Part shown: piece after piece, positions 1 through 9,372 of the stretch | Position numbering within the stretch: the stretch's first letter is position 1 | Layout: each line of letters starts with the position of its first letter | Assembly: GCF_012275375.1 (NCBI RefSeq) | Contig: NZ_JAAZQJ010000001.1 | Span: forward strand, 682,001-746,000 | Direction of reading: 5' to 3' | DNA from: Dyella sp. SG609 | Lineage (GTDB): Bacteria > Pseudomonadota > Gammaproteobacteria > Xanthomonadales > Rhodanobacteraceae | Length of the DNA stretch: 64,000 nucleotides | Translations under genes and position numbers: made by a program | Notes under the pieces: model-generated | The model's database searches: none | Seen by the model: the letters and a program-made list of their open reading frames with translations, nothing else | What the model was told of the DNA's origin: nothing

Positions 1-660
1 CGTGCGCTGCAGGCCGGCGCGGCCCGGGTGGTGGTGGCGGTGGACGACCGGCGCGTCGCCGATGCGCTGGCCGGGCAGCAGGGCATCGATATCTGCATGA
101 CCCGCGCCGACCACGCTTCCGGCAGCGATCGCCTGGCCGAATGCGCCGCGCATTACGGCTGGGCGGACGACGCCATCGTGGTGAACCTGCAGGGCGACGA
201 ACCGTTCGCTCCGGCGGCCGGCATCCGCGAGGTGGCGCGTGCGCTGGCCGAGGACGATGCGCCGATGGCCACGCTGGCCACGCCCATCCTCGATGCGCAC
301 GAACTGTTCGATCCGAACGTGGTGAAGCTGGTGCGCACCGTGTCCGGCCGCGCGCTGTACTTCAGCCGCGCGCCGCTGCCCTGGGCGCGCGATGCCTTCG
401 CCGCCAGCCGCGAGCAGCTGCCGGCGGATACGCCGTTCCTGCGCCATATCGGCATCTACGCGTACCGCGCCGGCTTCCTGCAGCGCTACACCACGCTGCA
501 GCGCACGCCGCTGGAGCAGGCCGAATCGCTGGAGCAGCTGCGCGTGCTGGAACATGGCCACGCCATCGCCGTGCGCCTGACGCCGGAGCCGTTCCCGCCG
601 GGGATCGATACCGAAGCCGACGTGCTGCGCGCCGAGCAATGGCTGGCGGCGCAGGGATGA
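1..660 (+). CDS. kdsB: 3-deoxy-manno-octulosonate cytidylyltransferase, 5' end outside window
   Basis: Activates KDO with CTP to give CMP-KDO for lipopolysaccharide inner-core synthesis in the cytoplasm. The frame is open from base 1, so the start and roughly 30 residues lie upstream. Family signatures are visible in order: [24 protein letters not shown] and a C-terminal GIDTEADV. About 219 residues are present against a usual 245-255. The stop overlaps the start of the phosphatase gene by 4 bases, which suggests translational coupling. Confidence 0.95.
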   Translation, partial: RALQAGAARVVVAVDDRRVADALAGQQGIDICMTRADHASGSDRLAECAAHYGWADDAIVVNLQGDEPFAPAAGIREVARALAEDDAPMATLATPILDAHELFDPNVVKLVRTVSGRALYFSRAPLPWARDAFAASREQLPADTPFLRHIGIYAYRAGFLQRYTTLQRTPLEQAESLEQLRVLEHGHAIAVRLTPEPFPPGIDTEADVLRAEQWLAAQG

Positions 661-1124
661 GCGCGCCGCGCGTCCTGTTCGTGTGCCTGGGCAACATCTG
701 CCGCTCGCCGCTGGTGGAAGGCGTGGCGCGCCAGCGCTGCGCCGAGGCGGGACTCGCCGTGGAGGTGGCCTCCTGCGGCACCGGCCATTGGCATGTGGGC
801 GAGGGCGCCGACCTGCGCATGGTGCATGCGGCCGCGGCGGCGGGCTTCGATCTTTCGCCGCACCGCGCACGGCAGCTGCGGGCCGCGGACCTGGACGCAT
901 ACGACCTGGTCTTCGCCATGGACAGCGACAATCTGCGCGGCATCCAGCGCTTCGTCACATCTCGCTCACGCGCCGAAACCGGCCTGTTCCTGCCCTGGAC
1001 CGGCGCCGCGCCGCCGCAGGATTTCCCCGACCCGTACTACGGCGGCCCCGAAGGCTTCACCGCCTGCGTGGCGCTGGCCGAACGCGGCGTGGCCGGACTG
1101 ATCGAGCGCCTGCGCCGGCGCTGA
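657..1124 (+). CDS. low molecular weight protein-tyrosine phosphatase
   Basis: A 155-residue protein of the LMW-PTP fold. The P-loop CLGNICRS starts at residue 10, giving the nucleophilic Cys10 and Arg16, and the acid loop DPYYGG lies near the C-terminus. The start was chosen at the ATG overlapping the kdsB stop (ATGA); the longer upstream frame is a kdsB shadow. In proteobacteria such enzymes often act on tyrosine kinases of exopolysaccharide export (Wzb/Etp type), but no such kinase is in view and the substrate is unknown. LPS-gene linkage fits an envelope role. Confidence 0.9.
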   Translation: MSAPRVLFVCLGNICRSPLVEGVARQRCAEAGLAVEVASCGTGHWHVGEGADLRMVHAAAAAGFDLSPHRARQLRAADLDAYDLVFAMDSDNLRGIQRFVTSRSRAETGLFLPWTGAAPPQDFPDPYYGGPEGFTACVALAERGVAGLIERLRRR

Positions 1125-1191
1125 TCCGCGCCATTGCAATGGCGACGCCGGCCTCCATAAGAGAGGGGCGAATCCCGTTAGAATTCACCCT

Positions 1192-3018
1192 ATGCAGCCC
1201 ACTCCGCCGCAGGCCTTCGACGGCAAGGCCTTCGTCCGCACCCTGACCACCTCGCCCGGCGTCTATCGTTATTTCGATGCCGAGGGCGAGCTGCTCTACG
1301 TCGGCAAGGCGGGCAATCTCAAAAAGCGCGTCGGCAGCTATTTCCTCAAGCCGCGGATGGAGCCACGCATCGCCTCGATGGTGTCGCAGATCGAGCGCGC
1401 CGAGATCACCATCACGCGCACCGAGGGCGAGGCGCTGCTGCTGGAATCGCAGCTGATCAAGTCGCTGAAGCCGCGCTACAACATCCTGCTGCGCGACGAC
1501 AAAAGCTATCCGTACATTTATCTGTCCAGCAAAGAGGAGTATCCGCGGCTGGCCTTCCACCGCGGCGCCAAGAACCTGCCGGGCCGCTATTTCGGCCCGT
1601 ATCCGAGCGCGTTCGCGGTGCGCGAAAGCCTCAACCTGATGCAGAAGCTGTTCAAGGTGCGCCAGTGCGAGGACAGCTATTTCCGCAACCGCTCGCGGCC
1701 CTGCCTGCAGCACCAGATCGGGCGCTGCACGGCGCCGTGCGTGCAGCTGATCACCGTTGACGACTACCGCAGCGACGTGCGCCATGCCGAGATGTTCCTG
1801 GAAGGTCGCAGCAGCGCGGTGATCGACGAGCTGGTGGGTTCGATGGAGCAGGCCAGCAAGTCGCTGGAATTCGAGCGCGCCGCCTCGATGCGCGACCAGG
1901 TGGCCGCGCTGCGCGGCCTGCAGGCGCAGCACCACGTGCATGGCGCCAGCGCCGACATGGACGTGATCGCCTGCCGCATCGAAGCCGGCATGGCCTGCGT
2001 CAGCGTGCTGTTCTTCCGCAACGGCATCAGCCTGGGCACGCGTGATTTCTTCCCGCGCCTGCCGCTGGATGCCGAGCCGGGCGACGTGATGGCCCAGTTC
2101 ATCGCGCAGTACTACCTGGACCGCCCGGTGCCGCGCGAGCTGATCCTGTGCCAGCCGATTCCGGACCAGGAAATCCTGGCCGAGGTGCTGACCCAGCAAT
2201 CCGGCCGCACGGTGGAACTGAAAGCCAGCGTGCGCGGCGAACGCGCGCGCTTCCTGCAGATGGCCGAGCGCAATGCGCAGGCCTCGCTCACCGCGCGCCT
2301 GGCCAGCCGGCAGACGCTGGGCGCGCGCTTCGACGACCTGCAGCGGCTGCTGGAGCTGGATGCATCGCCGCGTCGCATCGAATGCTTCGACATCAGCCAT
2401 ACCATGGGCGAGGCGACGGTGGCTTCGTGCGTGGTGTTCGGTCCGGAAGGGCCGGAGAAATCGCACTACCGCCGCTTCAATATCGCCGGCATCACGCCGG
2501 GCGACGACTACGCCGCCATGCACCAGGCGCTGACGCGCCGTTTCCGCAAGGTGGCGGAAGGCGAGGGCGCCAGCCCCGACATCCTGCTGATCGACGGCGG
2601 CGGCGGGCAGGTAGCGCAGGCGCTGGACGTGCTGAAGGAACTGGGCGTGAGCGGCATCCGCGTGGTCGGCGTGGCGAAAGGGCCGGGCCGCCGCGCGGGC
2701 GAGGAGACCTTGATCCTCGCCGACAGCGGCCGCGAGCTGCATCCCGGCCCGGCGTCGCCGGCGCTGCACCTGGTGGCGGCCGTGCGCGACGAGGCGCACC
2801 GCTTCGCCATCAGCGGCCATCGCAAGCGTCGCGAGAAGGCGCGCGAGCGCAGTGTGCTGGAAGAAGTGCCGGGCATCGGCGCACGCCGCCGCGCCGCGCT
2901 GCTCAAGGCCTTCGGCGGACTCGCCGGCGTGGAAGCGGCGGGCGTGGAGGAACTCACACGGATCAAGGGCATCGACCGTGGCCTGGCGGAGCGCATCTAT
3001 GCGGCCCTGCATGGCTGA
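1192..3018 (+). CDS. uvrC: excinuclease ABC subunit C
   Basis: UvrC makes both incisions of nucleotide excision repair after UvrA/UvrB damage recognition. The 608 residues match the family length. Domains in order: GIY-YIG nuclease (SPGVYRYFDAEG...LLYVGKAG, about 20-100), a Cys cluster near 160-185, a UVR segment near 200-235 for UvrB contact, an RNase H-like nuclease domain (CFDISHTMGE), and tandem helix-hairpin-helix motifs at the end (VPGIGARRRAALL, IKGIDRGLAERIY). pgsA follows after 63 bases, the same pairing as in Escherichia coli. Confidence 0.98.
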   Translation: MQPTPPQAFDGKAFVRTLTTSPGVYRYFDAEGELLYVGKAGNLKKRVGSYFLKPRMEPRIASMVSQIERAEITITRTEGEALLLESQLIKSLKPRYNILLRDDKSYPYIYLSSKEEYPRLAFHRGAKNLPGRYFGPYPSAFAVRESLNLMQKLFKVRQCEDSYFRNRSRPCLQHQIGRCTAPCVQLITVDDYRSDVRHAEMFLEGRSSAVIDELVGSMEQASKSLEFERAASMRDQVAALRGLQAQHHVHGASADMDVIACRIEAGMACVSVLFFRNGISLGTRDFFPRLPLDAEPGDVMAQFIAQYYLDRPVPRELILCQPIPDQEILAEVLTQQSGRTVELKASVRGERARFLQMAERNAQASLTARLASRQTLGARFDDLQRLLELDASPRRIECFDISHTMGEATVASCVVFGPEGPEKSHYRRFNIAGITPGDDYAAMHQALTRRFRKVAEGEGASPDILLIDGGGGQVAQALDVLKELGVSGIRVVGVAKGPGRRAGEETLILADSGRELHPGPASPALHLVAAVRDEAHRFAISGHRKRREKARERSVLEEVPGIGARRRAALLKAFGGLAGVEAAGVEELTRIKGIDRGLAERIYAALHG

Positions 3019-3081
3019 ACCTTCGTTACTGTGGGCACGACGCGCGCATGCGACACTGCGCGGATGAGAGCTAAGGAACCT

Positions 3082-3699
3082 ATGCGCATCAATCTGCCGA
3101 CCTGGCTCACCCTGTTCCGCGTGGCGCTGCTGCCGGTGATGGTGCTGGTGTTCTACTGGCAGTTCCCGGGCCACAACATCACCGCCGCGGTGGTGTTCCT
3201 GCTCGCGGCGATCACCGACTGGCTGGACGGCTACCTGGCGCGCCGGCTCAATCTGACATCCGCGTTCGGCGCTTTCCTGGATCCGGTGGCCGACAAGCTG
3301 ATGGTGGCGGTGACGCTGTTCCTGCTGGTGGAATCGCATCGCGGCGGCTGGGCCGGCGTGCTGATGGCGGTGACGGCGGCGATTATCGTCGGGCGCGAGA
3401 TCAGCGTGTCCGCGCTGCGCGAGTGGATGGCCGAGATCGGCATGCGCGCGGCGGTGAAGGTGGCCTTCGTCGGCAAGCTCAAGACCGTGATGCAGATGAT
3501 CGCGCTGGTGGTGCTGATCGTGCAGCACGAGAAGAGCGCCGAGGCGCTGCGCCTGTATCACATCGGCGAGGCGCTGCTGGTGATCGCGGGCGTGCTGACC
3601 ATCTGGTCCGGCCTGTACTACCTGCGCGCCGCATGGCCGATGCTGCGCGGCGAACCGCCGCGCAACGAGCCGGCGAACGAGGAAAACGGCACCGTGTGA
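3082..3699 (+). CDS. pgsA: CDP-diacylglycerol--glycerol-3-phosphate 3-phosphatidyltransferase
   Basis: Integral membrane enzyme that commits CDP-diacylglycerol to phosphatidylglycerol synthesis. The 205-residue protein has four or more hydrophobic segments and the CDP-alcohol phosphatidyltransferase signature spread over DWLDGYLARR, then GAFLDPVADK, which holds the paired metal-binding aspartates. The ATG at 3082 was preferred to upstream in-frame starts because it follows AAGGA at a good distance and gives the usual N-terminus (MRINLPTWLTLFR). It lies between uvrC and the tRNA cluster. Confidence 0.96.
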   Translation: MRINLPTWLTLFRVALLPVMVLVFYWQFPGHNITAAVVFLLAAITDWLDGYLARRLNLTSAFGAFLDPVADKLMVAVTLFLLVESHRGGWAGVLMAVTAAIIVGREISVSALREWMAEIGMRAAVKVAFVGKLKTVMQMIALVVLIVQHEKSAEALRLYHIGEALLVIAGVLTIWSGLYYLRAAWPMLRGEPPRNEPANEENGTV

Positions 3700-3706
3700 C
3701 AGAGGC

Positions 3707-3734
3707 TTGACGACCGCGCTTTAGCCATTACAAT
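3707..3734 (+). promoter_or_regulatory. sigma-70 promoter of first tRNA-Gly
   Basis: TTGACG at 3707-3712 and TACAAT at 3729-3734 with a 16-base spacer. The -10 box ends 13 bases before the tRNA, as expected for a stable-RNA promoter. The -35 box begins 8 bases after the pgsA stop. Confidence 0.75.
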
Positions 3735-3747
3735 GCGCGACTCCGAT

Positions 3748-3823
<76 letters not shown>

Positions 3824-3831
3824 GTTTCGAT

Positions 3832-3858
3832 GAAAGCCCCGGTAAATCCGGGGCTTTC
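3832..3858 (+). terminator. intrinsic terminator after first tRNA-Gly
   Basis: Perfect 11-bp stem GAAAGCCCCGG / CCGGGGCTTTC around TAAAT. The downstream T-tract is short (TTTCTCGTTT). Confidence 0.75.
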
Positions 3859-3939
3859 TCGTTTCCGGGGTCCACGCGCCGGCGGGCTCGGAAGGGGATG
3901 AAAGCGGTAAGCGCGGGCAAATTAATCCGTCGCCGCCTC

Positions 3940-3967
3940 TTCACAAATCCCGATCTTCTGCTATGAT
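3940..3967 (+). promoter_or_regulatory. sigma-70 promoter of second tRNA-Gly
   Basis: TTCACA at 3940-3945 and TATGAT at 3962-3967 with a 16-base spacer, 13 bases before the second tRNA-Gly. The distance from -10 to tRNA is the same as for the first copy, so each gene appears to have its own promoter and terminator. Confidence 0.65.
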
Positions 3968-3980
3968 TTCTGACTCTGAT

Positions 3981-4056
<76 letters not shown>

Positions 4057-4064
4057 GTCTTCAG

Positions 4065-4096
4065 CAAAACCTCGGACCGCCGGGGTTTTGTTTTTT
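4065..4096 (+). terminator. intrinsic terminator after second tRNA-Gly
   Basis: Stem CAAAACCTCGG / CCGGGGTTTTG with one G-T pair, followed by a run of Ts ending at 4096. Confidence 0.8.
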
Positions 4097-4137
4097 AAGG
4101 CGCAGCGTGATCTTTCCGGTTACGATGCGCCGGCAAT

Positions 4138-4211
4138 GGCCAGGTGGCAGAGTGGTCATGCAGCGGCCTGCAAAGCCGTGTACGCCGGTTCGATTCCGAC
4201 CCTGGCCTCCA
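4138..4211 (+). tRNA. tRNA-Cys (GCA)
   Basis: 74 bases with encoded CCA. The acceptor stem GGCCAGG pairs with CCTGGCC, and the anticodon loop CTGCAAA carries GCA. It lies 41 bases after the preceding terminator. A TACGAT at 4121-4126 could be its -10 box, but I see no convincing -35. Confidence 0.97.
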
Positions 4212-4223
4212 TTGCGAAGATTC

Positions 4224-4250
4224 AAAAAGCCCGCCATGCGCGGGCTTTTT
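4224..4250 (+). terminator. intrinsic terminator after tRNA-Cys
   Basis: Stem AAAAAGCCCGC / GCGGGCTTTTT with a short loop; the T-rich end is part of the stem and continues as GTTG. Confidence 0.8.
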
Positions 4251-4368
4251 GTTGCCCGCATGAGCGGGATCCGCGCAGCAGAGGACGCGGCGTGCCGGCC
4301 ACGCACGCATGCTAGGATGCGCCGCGATATCGCAGGCGGCGCGCACCGCACGTGCATCATGTCGCTCG

Positions 4369-4455
4369 GCCCGGATGGCGAAACTGGTATACGCAAGGGA
4401 CTTAAAATCCCTCAGCCGAAAGGCTATGCGGGTTCGACCCCCGCTCCGGGCACCA
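4369..4455 (+). tRNA. tRNA-Leu (TAA)
   Basis: An 87-base class II tRNA with a long variable arm (CAGCCGAAAGGCTA region). The acceptor stem GCCCGGA pairs with TCCGGGC, and the anticodon loop CTTAAAA contains TAA. CCA is encoded at 4453-4455. Gly-Cys-Leu order after uvrC-pgsA is the same as glyW-cysT-leuZ in E. coli. Confidence 0.97.
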
Positions 4456-5014
4456 TGTCTTCCTCTTGTTCCCTGGCTGACGTCACGGCGTCCGTTTCGT
4501 GCGTGTTCGTTTCGCGTGCGGTGGGTGCTTCCGTTTGCGCGACGGCCGCGCTGAGGGGCGGATGCCTTCGTCCATCCATCTGCGGGTGAAGTTTTCCTGA
4601 CATCGCACCGACCACTGATGTAGGACGACACCGCAGACACGGCCCAGCGAAAACCGCCAGCCAGGCCGGAATCACTCCTAAAACCATGCGGCCTTCGGGA
4701 GCTGCGCTGTCAGCGGGCACCTGCTTGAGGCGCTAGGGATTTCCTGGCGCCAACGCACGTCCGGAGCCTCTGGAAAGCGCGAAAATCATCACGGGGAGAT
4801 AACACTCGCCAGCTTATGACGACACACCGTAGGTCATGACTGACAGACCCGGTCAGGGCGATCGAAGATACTTGCGCAAGTCCAGGCGGCAACGCTCCGG
4901 GAAAGGGAGGCGAGAAAAAGTTTTTATGTTGGTGGACGCCACTTACAGGGGGGTGCTTGCATCGTCTGCGCATGCCGCCTACTTTCAGGAACTTGACCCA
5001 CGGAGGGCGGGGAC
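4456..5014. other. 559-base intergenic stretch before the gacA-like gene
   Basis: I see no convincing gene here. It contains two small perfect palindromes, TGACGTCA at 4478-4485 and ACTTGCGCAAGT at 4870-4881, and an A/T-rich patch (GAAAAAGTTTTTATG) near 4913-4927 that could belong to a promoter. The ribosome binding site of the next gene, GGAGGG at 5002-5007, is at its end. A long 5' leader for the regulator is possible. Confidence 0.5.
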
Positions 5015-5671
5015 GTGATCAATCTGGTTCTTATCGACGATCACGAGCTCGTCCGCACCGGCTTTCGGATGATCCTGCAGCAGCAGCCGGACGTGCATAT
5101 CTGCGGCGAGGCGGGCACGGCGGAAGAGGGACTGAAGCTGATCCGCGCGCATGAGCCGGAAATCGCGCTGGTCGACGTGCACATGCCCGGCATGAGCGGC
5201 ATCGAGCTCACCGAGCGCGTCGCCCGCGCCAAGATGCCGACGCAGATCATCATCATCACCGTGGTGGACGACGCGCGCTTTCCCAAGCGCCTGCTCGAAG
5301 CCGGCGCCACCGGCTACCTCACCAAGGGCTGCACCGCCGACGAACTGCTGTGCGCGGTGCGCCAGGTCGCCGGCGGCCGCCGCTACCTGGCGCCGGCGGT
5401 GGCGCAGCAGCTGGCGCTGGCGACGCTGGACGGCGAGGCCTCGCCGTTCGACGCGCTGTCCAGCCGCGAGCTGGAAGTCGCCATGATGCTGGTGCGCGGC
5501 AAGGCGCTCACCACCATCGGCGAGCAGCTCAACCTGAGCCCGAAGACGGTGTCCACCTACAAGCAGCGCCTGATGGAGAAGCTGCAGGTGGATCACATCG
5601 TGAGCCTCGCGCACCTGATGACCATCCACGGGCTGCTGGATACGCACAACAACCAGATCGGCGGCGGTTGA
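5015..5671 (+). CDS. NarL/LuxR-type response regulator of the GacA/UvrY kind
   Basis: 218 residues: a receiver domain with Asp8/Asp9 and phospho-acceptor Asp54 (ALVDVHMPGMSG), then a LuxR-type helix-turn-helix (LSSRELEVAMMLVRG, LSPKTVSTYKQRLMEKL). Length and motifs match GacA/UvrY, which in gammaproteobacteria activates the small RNAs that titrate CsrA/RsmA. The GTG start is supported by GGAGGG 8 bases upstream. E. coli uvrY lies directly upstream of uvrC; here the gene is beyond the tRNA cluster, so linkage is kept but order differs. No cognate BarA/GacS-type kinase is next to it. Confidence 0.85.
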   Translation: MINLVLIDDHELVRTGFRMILQQQPDVHICGEAGTAEEGLKLIRAHEPEIALVDVHMPGMSGIELTERVARAKMPTQIIIITVVDDARFPKRLLEAGATGYLTKGCTADELLCAVRQVAGGRRYLAPAVAQQLALATLDGEASPFDALSSRELEVAMMLVRGKALTTIGEQLNLSPKTVSTYKQRLMEKLQVDHIVSLAHLMTIHGLLDTHNNQIGGG

Positions 5672-5716
5672 GCGCGGCGTAGCGAACCGCGGCTTGCGGT
5701 CGATTCGCGGCATAAA

Positions 5717-5745
5717 AAAAAGCCGGGCGATAAGCCCGGCTTTTT
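5717..5745. terminator. bidirectional terminator between gacA-like gene and rne
   Basis: A 12-bp perfect stem AAAAAGCCGGGC / GCCCGGCTTTTT around a 5-base loop, with A-tract and T-tract on the two sides. It can serve both convergent genes. Confidence 0.9.
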
Positions 5746-5764
5746 CGTTGCACGATGCGCCGGA

Positions 5765-8700
5765 TCAGCCGTTGGAAGCGTGGCTGTCCTTCTTCTCTTC
5801 CGAAGCAGCGTCGTCCTGCGCGGCGGCTTCGTCCGTGCTTGCGTGGGGCGCCGGCGGCGCCACGTGGCCCAGCAGATCGCCCTGTGCGGGCAGCTGCGTG
5901 ACCGGTGCGGGTACCACGGTGACTTCCGACGGCAACTCCGCCTGAGCGGGTTCGTCGGCGATCGCTTCGTGTTTCGTCTCGACGGCTTCCGGCGCCTGGA
6001 CTTCCGGCTCGGTCTTGACCGTCTCGACGACGACAACCGCGGGTTCGATGACCATCGGTTCCACGGCAGCCGGTTCGACCGGCAGCACCGGCTCGACATG
6101 GACCACCACCGGCGCGGCTTCAACCGCGGGCGCTTCGGCGACCGGAGCGGCAGCGACGGGTTCGGCTGCCACGGCCTCGGCGGCGGCGAACAGCGGAGCG
6201 GACTCCAGCGTCGTCACCGTCGCGGCGGCGCGGATCTCGCTTTCCGCCACGGTGGCCGGCGGCGCCGATACGTCGGCGGCGACCGGCGCGTCTTCCACCG
6301 GCGCGTGCGCCACCACCGGCTCGGCCGGCAGTGCGGCCACGGCTTCCGGCTCGTCCGCCTTCGCGGGCACCGGCGGCAGGGCGGGCAGGTTGAACGAAGC
6401 CGGTGCCGGGGCGGGCGTTTCGACCACCGGGACCTCGAGTTCGGCGCGAGCCGCCGGAGCATGGGCCGACTCGATGCCTTCGACGGCGATCACGGTGGCG
6501 GCCGCGGTCGCGGCGACAGCCGCTGCGGCGGGACGCGCTTCGGCCTTGGCCGGCTGCCCGGCGCCATCTTCCTCGCGGTCTTCGTCGTCCAGATCGAACT
6601 CGTTGTCCTGCTGCGCGTCGGGCGAGCCGGCCTGGGCGGCGTCTTCGTGACGGCGGCGGCGGCGGCCGCCGCGGCGGCCACGGCGACGGCGCGGCTGGCC
6701 GCCTTCGGCTTCGGCGGCGGCCGGATCCAGCGCGTCGGGTGCGACGGCATCGGTCACCGGCTTGGCGGCGAGCGCGGCGTCCTGCGCGGCTTCATCGGCG
6801 GGCGCCGGGGCCGGGCGCTGCGGCTGCGGGGCCGGCTGCTGCGGAGCGATCGGCTGGGCTGCGGCGGCGGCCGGAGCAGCCTGCTGCGGCTGCGCGGCCG
6901 GACGCGGCTGGCGCGGTTCCTGCGCCTGCGCGGCCTGCGGCTGGGCGGGCTTGGCCTGTTCCTGGCGCGGCTGCTGCGGGTTCTGCTTGCGCTCGCCGGC
7001 CTGGGCCTCGGCGGCCTTCGGCTGCTGCTGGCGCTGCTGCTGTTCCGGCTTGGCCTGGCCCTGCTGCTGGCGCGGCTGCTGCTCGTTGCCGCGCTGGCGA
7101 TTGCCCTTGCCCTGCTGTTGCTGCTGCTGGGCCTGGCCCTGCTTGGGCTGCTGGTCGCGGCGCTGCTGCGGTTGCTGCTGCTGGCGGTTCTGCGGCTGCT
7201 GTCCGCGGCCGCGCTCGTCACGGCGCTGGTTGCGGCCGCCGGTGTTGGACGGGGTGCTTTCGCGCCTGGCTTCCGGCGCGGGCGCCGGGGCCGGGGCGGC
7301 ACGGAACCAGCCCAGGAAGCGGGAGATCATGCCGCCGCTCGGCGTCGGCGCGGCGGCCGGACGCGGAGCCTGGCGGGCCGGCGGCGCGGCGACCGGAGCC
7401 GGCGCGGTTTCCTCGCGCACGGGGGCGGGCGAGGCGGGCACGATGCCGCTGACGGCCGGCTGCTCGCCGCTGCCCAGGGCCTGGCCCATCTTCGGGATCG
7501 GCGCGGCTTCCACCACGGTCCGGCGCTCGTAGCTGGGCTTGCTGTGCTCGCCCATCTCCGCTTCGCGGATGCGCTGGATCTGGATGTGCGGGGTCTCGAG
7601 CTGGTCGTCGGCCACGATCACCACGTGGACCTTGTTGCGCAGCTCGATCTCGACCACGCCGGCACGCTTCTCGTTGAGCATGAAGTTGGCCACCGCCGGC
7701 GGGGCCTGCACCAGCACCTGGCCGGTGTTGTCCTTCATGGCGTGCTCTTCGATCAGGCGCAGGGTCGACAGCGCCAGCGATTCCACGCTGCGGATGTGGC
7801 CATGGCCCTCGCAGCGCGGGCACACGATCTGGGTGGCTTCACCCAGGCTCGGGCGCAGGCGCTGGCGCGACATTTCCAGCAGGCCGAAGCGCGAGATGCG
7901 GCCGACCTGCACGCGGGCGCGGTCCAGCTTCAGGGCGTCCTTCAGGCGCTCTTCCACTTCGCGCTGGTGCTTGGGGCTGTCCATGTCGATGAAATCGATC
8001 ACGATCAGGCCGCCGGCATCGCGGATGCGCAACTGGCGGGCGATTTCCACCGCCGCCTCGCAGTTGGTGTTGAACGCGGTTTCCTCGATGTCGCTGCCCT
8101 TGGTGGCCTTCGAGGAGTTGATGTCGATGGCCGTCAGCGCTTCGGTCTGGTCGATCACGATCGAGCCGCCCGAGGGCAGGCGGACCTGGCGGTCGAACGC
8201 GCTCTCGATCTGGGTCTCGATCTGGTAGCGCGAGAACAGCGGGGTGTCGTCCCGGTACAGCTTGAGCTTGCGCAGGGCATTGGGCATGACCTGCTGCATG
8301 AACTCGCGCGCGTCGTTGAACAGCGATTCCTCGTCGATGAGGATCTCGCCGATGTCATTGCGCAGGTAGTCGCGCAGGGCGCGGATGAACAGCTTCGATT
8401 CCTGGTAGATCAGGAACGGCGCCTTCTGCGCGCTGGCGGCGGCCGAGATGGCCTTCCACAGCTGCAGCAGGTAGTCCAGGTCCCACTGGAGCTCTTCGGC
8501 GTCGCGGCCCATGCCGGCGGTGCGCACGATCAGGCCGACGTCGTCCGGCACCGTCAGGTGCTCGAGGGCTTCCTTCAGGGCCTGCCGGTCCTCGCCCTCG
8601 ATCCGGCGCGAGACGCCGCCGGCCTTCGGGTTGTTCGGCATCAGCACCATGTAGCGGCCGGCCAGGCTGATATAGGTGGTGAGGGCGGCACCCTTGTTGC

Positions 8701-9025
8701 CGCGCTCCTCCTTCTCGACCTGGACGACCACTTCGTGGCCTTCCTTGATCAGGTCGCGAATATTCGCCTTGTTCGGATCCAGGCCGGGGGTGAAATATTC
8801 CCGGGCGATTTCTTTCAGCGGCAGGAAGCCATGGCGCTCGGCACCGTATTCGACGAAGCAGGCTTCCAGGGAGGGTTCGACGCGAGTGATGCGGCCCTTG
8901 TAGATGTTGGCCTTTTTCTGTTCGCGGGAGGGGATTTCGATGTCGAGGTCGTACAGGGTCTGGCCATCGACGATGGCCACGCGCAACTCTTCACGCTGAG
9001 TCGCGTTGATCAACATACGTTTCAT
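5765..9025 (-). CDS. rne: ribonuclease E
   Basis: Essential endoribonuclease of mRNA decay and rRNA/tRNA maturation, and scaffold of the degradosome. Of 1086 residues, about the first 520 form the catalytic half: N-terminus [11 protein letters not shown]1 RNA-binding domain near 37-120, metal-binding catalytic region with [14 protein letters not shown] and VIDFIDMD, and Zn-link CPRCEGHG. The C-terminal half is low complexity: a Gln/Pro/Arg-rich stretch, an Arg cluster ([17 protein letters not shown]) likely to bind RNA, then Ala/Pro/Val/Glu-rich sequence. AAGGA precedes the start. The divergent neighbour is rluC, an arrangement shared with E. coli. Confidence 0.97.
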   Translation of the reverse strand: MKRMLINATQREELRVAIVDGQTLYDLDIEIPSREQKKANIYKGRITRVEPSLEACFVEYGAERHGFLPLKEIAREYFTPGLDPNKANIRDLIKEGHEVVVQVEKEERGNKGAALTTYISLAGRYMVLMPNNPKAGGVSRRIEGEDRQALKEALEHLTVPDDVGLIVRTAGMGRDAEELQWDLDYLLQLWKAISAAASAQKAPFLIYQESKLFIRALRDYLRNDIGEILIDEESLFNDAREFMQQVMPNALRKLKLYRDDTPLFSRYQIETQIESAFDRQVRLPSGGSIVIDQTEALTAIDINSSKATKGSDIEETAFNTNCEAAVEIARQLRIRDAGGLIVIDFIDMDSPKHQREVEERLKDALKLDRARVQVGRISRFGLLEMSRQRLRPSLGEATQIVCPRCEGHGHIRSVESLALSTLRLIEEHAMKDNTGQVLVQAPPAVANFMLNEKRAGVVEIELRNKVHVVIVADDQLETPHIQIQRIREAEMGEHSKPSYERRTVVEAAPIPKMGQALGSGEQPAVSGIVPASPAPVREETAPAPVAAPPARQAPRPAAAPTPSGGMISRFLGWFRAAPAPAPAPEARRESTPSNTGGRNQRRDERGRGQQPQNRQQQQPQQRRDQQPKQGQAQQQQQQGKGNRQRGNEQQPRQQQGQAKPEQQQRQQQPKAAEAQAGERKQNPQQPRQEQAKPAQPQAAQAQEPRQPRPAAQPQQAAPAAAAAQPIAPQQPAPQPQRPAPAPADEAAQDAALAAKPVTDAVAPDALDPAAAEAEGGQPRRRRGRRGGRRRRRHEDAAQAGSPDAQQDNEFDLDDEDREEDGAGQPAKAEARPAAAAVAATAAATVIAVEGIESAHAPAARAELEVPVVETPAPAPASFNLPALPPVPAKADEPEAVAALPAEPVVAHAPVEDAPVAADVSAPPATVAESEIRAAATVTTLESAPLFAAAEAVAAEPVAAAPVAEAPAVEAAPVVVHVEPVLPVEPAAVEPMVIEPAVVVVETVKTEPEVQAPEAVETKHEAIADEPAQAELPSEVTVVPAPVTQLPAQGDLLGHVAPPAPHASTDEAAAQDDAASEEKKDSHASNG

Positions 9026-9372
9026 TGTAGTTTTCCTTGGCTTGCCGCGCGTCGCGTGCCGCGGTGGCGCCTTCTGGGCGGCCTGCCGGGGATCGCGCCG
9101 CAGCGGGGAAGCGGCATAAAGACGGCGCCGTTACCGGCTCCGGGGTATTCGTGGCATCACGCCAGCCGCGCCGATTCGTTAAGAAATCTCTCTTAACAAT
9201 CGGACAAACGGCAACCCGAACCGTTACGATGAAAGGGAGCAGCGACCGGCTGCCGGGTGAGCGGCCGGCGCTATCCTCGCCGGCGTCACGGGCGGGCGTC
9301 CCGGCCCGGACCGGTTTCGGCGGGCTAGGACGTAGCGCCGGCCGAGTATCCTATTTAGTCAGGTTTTTTTCA
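9026..9372. other. rne-rluC divergent intergenic region with a 7-bp inverted repeat
   Basis: 347 bases separate the two starts and hold both promoters and probably a long rne 5' leader. In enterobacteria the rne leader is structured and mediates autoregulation. A perfect inverted repeat GTTAAGA / TCTTAAC (arms 9178-9184 and 9191-9197) stands out in otherwise G+C-rich sequence and could be an operator or a promoter element. A possible rluC -10 box (TATCCT/TATTTA) lies near 9348-9357. No gene is seen. Confidence 0.45.

Noticed and set aside
1057-3561. 834-codon open frame opposite uvrC and pgsA
   Set aside because: Antisense shadow; no ribosome binding site or recognisable domain.
4710-4973. 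Short frames in the gap before the gacA-like gene
   Set aside because: No start signals and no third-position bias. I also considered a CsrB/RsmY-type small RNA because of scattered GGA triplets, but found no repeated stem-loops with GGA in the loops and no terminator.
5780-9196. 1138-codon open frame on the plus strand opposite rne
   Set aside because: It is the mirror of a very G+C-rich gene with strong third-position bias. The translation is Arg/Gly/Leu-rich low complexity with no domain, while the minus strand encodes a clear RNase E.
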